From positions 421,637 to 443,942 of the forward strand of contig CABFPE010000230.1 of the NCBI GenBank assembly GCA_900660155.1: DNA of 22,306 nucleotides, given 5' to 3'. Under the pieces are notes generated by a model. It was not told the origin of the DNA. It did not search any database and saw nothing but the letters and a program-made list of their open reading frames with translations. Each line of letters starts with the position of its first letter. Position 1 is the first letter of the stretch. Positions 11,401 through 20,400 of the stretch are shown piece after piece. The stretch comes from Hofstenia miamia (taxonomy: Eukaryota; Xenacoelomorpha; Acoela; Hofsteniidae). The translations under genes were made by a program, and so were the position numbers.

Positions 11401-14400
11401 GTGAGGATGTATATATTAATGTATTATTTAGTTATATTTGTCATCAGTTACACGTATGTCAATGTCATGCTAACTAATCAAGTAACTGACTATTGTAGTC
11501 ACCATGAGAATTGAATGTTGACAATTTTTTGGCTTCGCTAACATTTCTCATTACGAACATGTTAACCTTTACGTTATCTTCGAAAATGTGTTTAAATTGT
11601 ATTGGCATAAATAGAGGCGTATTTGTAAACTCGCGTGATCAATTTGAAGATTTGTTAGGAAATTGTACTGCAGTTTATGTTGAACTGGAAAGTAGGTTAA
11701 TCGACTTAGTAGGGTTTTTCTTGACAGTGTCGGATACTGTGATGTCTCAGATAATAGCTGAATCATTTTTTAATAATGGAAAATCAGTATCTTTCCTCAA
11801 TCCCCTTTGGCGCCGCAAGGGCATTGTGGAGCTGTGAAATAGGATAGAAACTTAATTTGTACTCTTCTACTTCCTTCCTTTTCCTATCCTTCGGTTTTGC
11901 ATTTGAACAGTAAACTCTAGTGCAATTATTTTGTAAACATACATTGTTTATTTGTTACAAGGAAGTAGCATGCATTATTGCCAAATTTTTAAATGCTGGT
12001 TTATATTTTAATTTATTTTTTGTTGATTTCGGTTGGATTAGTATTGAGCTAGAATTATAACGATAGAATAATGCTTTTTTTGTTTTTGATAATGCAGTTT
12101 TGCTACTCTTACATACATATATATATATATATATATATCGCTTTGCCTATAATTTCAGTCCAAATTATACTATTATTCAATTCATTACAAGTCCGTATTT
12201 ATAAGGCTGAAATGTATGATGTTCTTAGCAATACTAAGTTACAAAACTTTCCAATTGTGCATAATTGGAATTAAGAACATAGTTGAAAATGGTTTGATTA
12301 ACTTTGAAATATTAATTAATTTCGAATTTGTTTTAAAATATGAGCTTATTTTGATAAAGGTTATGTACCCTGTACCCCATTGAAGTTCTATCTCACCATC
12401 CATTCAAATACAGTACATAATAAACCAAAATTTGATCAATTTGATTTTATAAAAAGGGTTTGCAAAATTTGTGCATGTGGTGTTCTTCATCTCCAGTCAA
12501 AACCTGCAAACAAATTTGGCATTTGTTGTATTGTTCATGCTTTTTTTGAGGCTATAATTCAGTTATTTTATGGTTTTTTTTAGTTTAAATATGAGTTGGT
12601 TTGCGCAGTAAGCCAGCGCGATGAAAATGGAAAGAACAAAATTCTCCGTTACACAGTCAATGAAGTCTTCCCCTCCCCCAGCACTCATCGTATGGATAAG
12701 AAAGCGCAGGAGGAGGTGCTATCCTATCCAGATATATATTTCACCATCAACAATTATGATGAGGTGAATTGAAATTTTCTAGTTTTACAAGTTTGAGCGC
12801 TGCTTGGCGATCAAATAAAATACCGCATTCTCAATATTTTTTGTTGAAAAAAAATTGATTTCAAAGTTAATTCATAAGACTACTCATGTTTGAGTGAATA
12901 TTTTAATTTTAGTTTTTTCAAATTATTATTGGTCAATGTCTTTTTGCATTATATTTAAGCCATTCCTCCCAACCAACAAATATTGAAACTATCTTAGAAA
13001 GTTCTATAGCATCTGTTGATGGTTTTACTCTCTTATGGATTCATGTTTTTTTTCAAGTAGGCTTACAATTCAAAGCTCTAAGGACCTACCACACCTGGTT
13101 GGTATCTTACATTGTCCATGTGTGCTAGAATAGAACTCTGGTGAAAATATGTTAAAAACATTTTTACATAAATGCATAAAGAATAGATTTTTTTACTAAG
13201 GATGCATGAAATTATAGAAGTTTATTGCTTATGTCAATATTTTTCTATTTTGATGTGAAAATTTAATAAACGCAAGAAAAGTATGATTTAATTTTTGTTA
13301 CGGGAATGCATTTACAGTTGAATTTTTCCGCAAAGGTGATTTTTTGTTCACTATACTTATCAACTATTATATGTTTAATATTACATTCTAAATGATTTTC
13401 TAGGAAAATCAGGATTACTTCATCTGTTTCGTAGTAATTCAAAGTCTCCATTTGTATTATTAATTGTTTGGAAAGGGAATTACCGTGTTTGTTCATTTTT
13501 TTGCCAAACAATCAACGGATAAACGTGGAAATCCCATTTAAAATACTTTTGTCTCGATGAAATTTTGAGCCAGGTTTTTATTGCATCAATTAAATAACAA
13601 ATTCGGTCTATTGATTTGTCTAAATTTTTATTGATTTAAACAGTTTTTTTCATATAATTTTCCTACATTTGAACAATTTAGGCATTTAAATCTTCATATC
13701 TTACTGATTACCAAGATCTGTGTGTGGAATTGGTGGCTTCCAGTGCAATAGAAGGATATAAATCAGTTATTTTCGTAGGCGCTGTTTCATATAATGCAAT
13801 CAAAAAGGTCTTTGAGCAAAAGGTACCTATAAATAACGTTTTAATAATGTAAATTTCTTGAGATCCTTAAGTAATAGATTTAGCCTTGATTAATAATGAC
13901 AATAGTATTAGGCAAATATGAATAAAGGAATTCATTTATCATCTATTTTGTGCGACATATAGCAAAAATTTTCATAGCTCAACATCTAAAGGCCTACCTC
14001 ATTTGACCACAAGTCGGACAAAAACTCTTCACGAAATTTTAAGTAAAAACGAATTACTAATAAAAAGTTGATATTATTGACTTAGAATTCATTGAATGAT
14101 AACAATTCGATAATTACTAACTTTTTGTCTACACTGGATAGAAAGAATTTCTAACGTAAAAGCTTTATTTTTATAGAAGGCATTAAACATTTCATTATTA
14201 CGAAATACGAATTGGATGGGATATTTTTGTGAAAATACATTGTCAGGAAATTACCTGACAACGAGTTTAAACTGTATTTTGTTATTTAAGCAATGATTGA
14301 AATATTTGCTTAAACACTCCTTGATATGATTTTTTTCAATAGGTTACACATGTATTGGTATTATGCATATAAGTGAATTTATTGATATATGCAAGCACCA

Positions 14401-17400
14401 CACGTAGTCCTGAATCCGTACATTGAAAAACGAACTGAATTTTGTTGTTTCACACTTCGACCTTCCTCCCATCACTCCGTTATTCATTTATCCAGCAGCA
14501 CTGTGCTATTCAAGTTCTTCTTCTTTATTCGTTCATGATTTCTTGCAATTCGAAATTTGGTTTATAAGTTATTCATTAAATTTTAAATGCTTGGAATTAC
14601 TTAGGCTTTAATTCTAGCAACTTTTGGTTAACTGGATTTTCATCTACACTTTTAAAGTAAGGAGTGAGGGAAACTTCCTATTCTGAAATGAATTCTCAGT
14701 ATTACGAAGTGTAATTCTCAATTCTCAGTTGTACATATTGAAACCTAATTTTAGACAAATCTTAGTACTCGATTGACTGGTATGCTTCCTTGGAGCGGCG
14801 CGTCTAGCCGATTAGACGAACAGTTCATCAACCTCCGGGGTCCTCATCGCTGTGGTCGTGCTCAAATAGCTGTTACACAAACGGTATTTATGAAGTATAA
14901 AAAAAGAATAATTCAATTATGTATGCTGTCATTCGTTTTCCCATTAACGCTACATCCGTATTATTCCTTTGACGCATTGTTTAAATTAAATTGTAATTAT
15001 TTATAAACCATAATTTGTTTACAATATTTTTTGTTGAAATAGTAATTTCCATGGAATGTTTTGGTGTGATTTCGATCACATTGATTTTCTACTTTAGAGA
15101 ACTTAAGTTAAAATATCATATTTTAGTACTTTCTTACAATTTATGCTTCAATTCTGAATCTATAATAAGGTTACAAACATATTAAAATGTTCCTTCTGTT
15201 GTAATAAAATGATGTTTAGAGTCACTTCATGTGGAAGTTAGATAAATATTGATTCCTTTTTGTTTATCATAGTTTCGACGTGTGTATAATGTTCTCAATT
15301 CAACGTTTAAATTGTGTTTCTAGGGGAGAAACATTTCATTCGGTGTTATTTTCGAGTTAACAAACCAACACAGGCCTTAGCTATGGGTGTGTAGACCATA
15401 AACGGGCTATACTCCCACTTCCTCCAAATTTTAATCCACAATAAAAGCATAAGTTGCTGTTTGATGAACTGCCTGGAAATTACATTTTTTGTCTACATGT
15501 ATGTCTTCTTGGGTTTAGTTTCATTTGTTTTGTTAAATATATGCCTCAATATTATTATCTCAAGCGTTTTAAATCTTTGGGCTTTTAAAATGCTATCAAT
15601 GATATTTTGATATTTTCAATTCACTACAAATTTATTCGTTAAATCAAGGATTTGGCTGTGGTAGTCAATGTGTTAATCTAATGCGGATTTGAGCAGGAGT
15701 TTTTTATCAAAAAATATACTCAAGCCCCGTTGCACTGTTGGGGATTGCATTTTTATATTTTGGAGTAGGCTTCGTGTAATCCAATAATCATGCACTCGTT
15801 ACTATCATTTACTTACTGTCTAAAAAGTGTCTTAACCCTTTAACGACGATAAGAAACTGTGTAATAATTTTAACAATTTTTTTGTTAATATTGATGTTAG
15901 AGGGATAACATAACATAATCAGCACCCATTTTGTGCAAAATATATTTTGTGTCTAAAATCTAGTATGGGTCACGGATCACCCAATCGTCGGTAATGGTAA
16001 AATTCATTAAATTTCTTATCTATATATTTTCCCATTCTTTTCACTAAATAGGTTCTATTTAATATCGTCCTCACTTTAAATATGTAGATGTTATTTAGGC
16101 TTCTTCTGTGACAGTTTTGTTCGCGTGATCTCTCTTTTCCCGTACAATAATGAGAAATCAGACCATCGGCAACTGACATTTTGAAATCTTTTAAACTAAT
16201 ATTGCTATCGGTAAATTTCTTGTAGAAAATTTGACAATTGATGGAGGCTATATCCATAAAATTGAAGAAAATACGGAGGTAAATCTGAAATTTGATCTTC
16301 TGTCCAATTCATGCGTGTTCTTGAGTTGATCGGCAAGATCAACGCCTCTCATTTTGACATTGTACATTTTGATTATTACTGGGCAGTTGATAGCAACGTT
16401 GCTGCTCGAATCTTTCTGTCTCCTCTAGACCAAAAGCTGTTTTGCACTGTTATAACACATCAACATAACACATAGATAGAGCCTACCTGTTGTCTGTCCA
16501 TTCGCAACACATTATCTGGTTCATATCAACACCGCCTCTTTTCACTTTTTTTTCCTCCTGCAACATTGCGATTTGTTATATAACAAACTGGCAATCTCAA
16601 ATCAACTTTATATATTAATGTATTACTGGTGTTCATAATTACATAGAAAGTAAAAAATAGTCAAGTAAAATCTAATGTCACATTTATAGTTATGTTACTG
16701 ACCTACTGACAACCATGAACTAATTGCTGATATCAAATTAAGGTTTGTTATGTTATATTGCAAGTAAACCTATAGTAGCTTATTTATAAGTAGTTCTCAA
16801 TATAAAATGTATAAGTATACTTGGAAATGATCAAGAAAAATATAAATAGACCTTTACTAAATATTATTAGGTATTCGCACTTACTTTCAGATTCTTAGGC
16901 GTATGCTTTGTATTCACAATGACAGTACCAACTCCATATAATCCATTTTTAAGAAGAACTTTCAATAATATTGGACTTGTAAAGGAATTGCGGGGTTTCT
17001 CACACAATTGTAAGACAACACTTTCGTCCAAGTTGAATTCCTGATTTGCCTTGCGGCCTAGATAGATATCAAACTCGTAAACATATCCACTTGCACTACA
17101 ACATAGGAACCACATCCTAACCCCAGATTTTATAGATTTTGATGTAATATATTGTTTCATTGAGGATTCCCCTTGAACTTAATTAAGTGTTCATCTATAC
17201 TGAGAATTCGAATTCTCACGTGAAGCTTGAAATGCTCCATTCAAATGACTAATTGATTAGTAATCAAGAAATGTTCTTTTGAAACAAAGAGATGCCGCAA
17301 AGTTAGTTGAAGGCGAATGACTCACTAACAGCAGATAACATCATTTTACATATGTTGTTGCCGATTTTCTTACTCCCATTATCTGTCATCTAATCAGCTG

Positions 17401-20400
17401 ATTAATAGTAGATGGCCCGTAGTATCTGAGCTTGAAACTTGCTGAACATATTTACCATTACCGACGACAGCGTCACCAGTCACCCCAAACCGAAATTTTA
17501 AATACAGGGCAGATAGAATATTCAAACGAATTACATTTCTAATGCATAGTGTTAAGTATGGTTTTGTGAAATACTAACCAAAATTTTTACTTCTCTGTAA
17601 CATTACCCTTTCCTAGAATTTATCAAATATGTGGAAATTAAATTTAGTAAAATTATCTCACTTTGACCCGTTGTCTATTTCATAAAAAAATGATGAATTT
17701 TTCCATAACTGCGATTAATAATTTTTCTTGTGGTCTTCAAGATATCGTCGATAGTTAATTCACAAAGTTGATAATCAATTTGAAAAAACGTTCATTTTAA
17801 ATGTATACGTCACAAGAGGCTTGTCGTCGTCAAAAGGGTTAACCCACGCTGCCCAACATATATTTTCAAACAGATTCTGTATACTTCTTCTTAGATTTTT
17901 CTTTGTTTTTAACCATTTGGTGAAAAATGTTATTAATTTAATGGACTTAGCATGAAGCAAGTAAACCTTAAACTCATCTACTAACTTGCTTAAAATGTTT
18001 TTGAATTCTATTAGCTCTTAACTTGGGCTCTTTATCTGATGTAAAACCCTAACTCGGAATGTTTCTGGGTTTGAATTGTATACTGACATGTTATTATATG
18101 GAACGCACTAAAATTGTAGGCTTTTAACGTGCTCCTGGAGCAACAGTCTAAAGTCACTCTTAGCTGCATGGGCTACTTTCGGTCTGAAAGTGCTTTCATC
18201 GATCATTTAAGAAGCGCGGGTATCCGGATCCAATTTACTCATTCTTATAAACATATTACTAGTAACTTTTAGTAACAGATTGTAGAATTGCTAATTTTAG
18301 TATAGAATGATTAAAATTCTAATAAATGGTTTGTTTGATACTAAGATAAATGTATGTTTGCACCTTTCGTGTTGAAGGAATTTAGCACATCAAAATAGTG
18401 TATCGTTTTCATTTAGAGAATTCTACCAAAATTGCTGATAACACAATGAAGCGTCAATAAATTCGTCTTAATCATTTCATTGATTTTGACGGTGCCAAAG
18501 CATTTGTATTGACATCTCAATTATAATACTTGATAGTTGTTTTGTCTGAGTTCATAATTGAAGTATCTCTAGTGGCGCTTGGATTTGCTTTAGACTCATT
18601 ATCTGTTTGCAAAGATATTTTTTGAACATATTGAACTATGCTTTGTTAAATTCAATTTGTCAACGTTTAGAATACATTTTTCAAGTATCCATATCTACTG
18701 ACTGGTTAGTTTAGTCATAGTTTTTTCCAAATTCCTCGACTATTTGATTGGAATTATGCTCTCGAGATTTTTCGTCCTTCATTCCAGTTCACTGTTAAGG
18801 CTAGAATTGAATTAGGGGGTAATTATCGTAAAACAGATTACACATTATCACTTAGCGTTTTCCAAACTCGCAATTGTAGGATTTGTTAACAACCCGTGAT
18901 TAGAATTTAAGTTTAATTATTGTATTTAGTAATTTGTTTGGTAGAAGTTTGTTGGTTTCTTGAAGTAAGCAATTAACTTAACCAGCGATAAGACTCGAGT
19001 TTTAGTATTGTTCACCCTCTACTTGCATCAGCTGATAAACTGTCAGGTAGCGGCAATCCGGTCCTATTTTCTAAAAAATTCACTGGATTGTTCTCATTAT
19101 TGAATTTTATCAGCAGATAAATTGACGATAAAAGTCGGTGGTCTCAACAAATTTTAACATGAAATCTGATTGCAAATTGTCATGTAACTTATTGTAACTG
19201 AGCTGATAATTATTTCTACATTAAACTCGTAATTTTCAAAGTTTCTCTCAACATTTTTTAATTTTAGGCTAGTGACAGCATTAAAAACCGACAGAAAAGT
19301 GATGACCCCACACATTCCAAACCTCAACTAGTACGTTCAAAGTCTTCCGATAGTATGTTCTTTATATTTTTACAAGTAGTTCTAAGTTTTACACACCTTT
19401 TTTACAATCAATATTGCAATTCAAATATTGTCAATGTCCATACAATTAATGAAACTTTAAAAAGTAAAAAATGAAGGCATTATATAAATGTTTAATAAAA
19501 AATGAATGCATTGTCAAAAAATATTAGAACCATCTTGTTTACTGACACGATTTAAATGCTGCTTAAGCTTCTCAACCTCATGAGCAAACTGTTCCTTTGG
19601 GATTTGTCTTTAATTTGTTGTAAATTTCTAATTGCTTTTTCCCGATTGTCCTTCAATGTATACATAAAATCGAACATGTTGTTTATCGTATTCCATAATT
19701 CGTTGCACACCTAAAATTCTATAATTATAAACAGAATTGTGAGGAAAATGAAAACTTGAAACTAATAATTACAATATATGTATAATGATAAGAGTTCAAA
19801 GTACGTCTGCGCTCAATATGTACGTAATTGAACAACACAATAGCTCTTGTACACATTTTGCACACTTTTCAGACGCGCTATGGATCTTAAAGAATTTAGT
19901 ATGTATTATTCACAATATTTAATGATTAAAATACGTGTTGAAGTGCTAAATGCTACGGAAGTATTATTTTGAGTGAAGTGGGAATGAGATGCAGCATTGG
20001 ACATTTTTAATTTCAAGCGCGTAATCAGTCGCATTTTTCTTGATTTCGCATTTTCAATAAAACCAAAGCTGAAAAATCAAAATTCAGTTATTCGTTCACT
20101 TGTTTAAACGTCTCGATGTCTCATGCACATCCTCAGCATGTAACTCAGTTTACTAATATGATGTCCTCATGGTCCAAATTGGGATTATGCAATTCACTTG
20201 ACCATTTTTGTAAAAATTGGAATTTAGCAGTCATACAGCGCCTCTATTTCGCAAAAAAAACTTCTAACAGGAGGGTTGTTAAAAGAAATATTAAAAATAT
20301 GAACTTTTTTAAAGAAAAGTAAAATGCACAGTAGAATTCAGCATGAAAAATTCATTTGAAACCATGTGTATAATTGGATACTATTGTGCTCAGATTTATA

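Larger units (their letters stand above)
15836..17838 (-). mobile_element. Degenerate piggyBac-like DNA transposon, 2003 bp, with TTAA duplications
   Basis: The left end is CCCTTTAACGACGATAAG (15836-15853). The right end, read inward on the minus strand, is CCCTTTTGACGACGACAAG (17838-17820). The two match apart from one gap and a few substitutions. TTAA lies directly outside both ends (15832-15835 and 17839-17842), as expected for piggyBac target-site duplication. Inside is a minus-strand transposase with piggyBac signatures (see the pseudogene entry). A second, subterminal inverted repeat lies at 15965-15997 and 17452-17485. The length is short for a piggyBac element carrying a transposase of about 600 residues, so part of the coding region has been deleted. 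It sits in the intron between exons E and F of the host gene. Confidence 0.9.

Noticed and set aside
11511..11837. 108-residue plus-strand open frame in the large intron
   Set aside because: No recognised domain and no splice signals supporting inclusion in the host gene. The opposite strand is open over much of the same interval, and composition is close to intron background. Not enough to call a gene.
13263..13511. 82-residue minus-strand open frame in intron C-D
   Set aside because: No similarity I can recognise and rich in A+T-driven codons (Lys, Ile, Asn, Phe). No partner exons seen.
14773..15006. 77-residue plus-strand frame starting at a TTG
   Set aside because: Its first part is exon E read without its true acceptor and its last part is intron past the donor at 14884. 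It is not a separate protein.
17775..17960. 61-residue minus-strand frame across the right end of the piggyBac element
   Set aside because: It spans the transposon terminus and flanking intron, so it cannot be an ancestral gene. It is a chance open frame.
18120..18240. Less A+T-rich patch, considered as a tRNA-derived SINE or missing linker exon
   Set aside because: No recognisable A-box and B-box pair, no cloverleaf, and no Ser/Pro-rich frame like the family linker.
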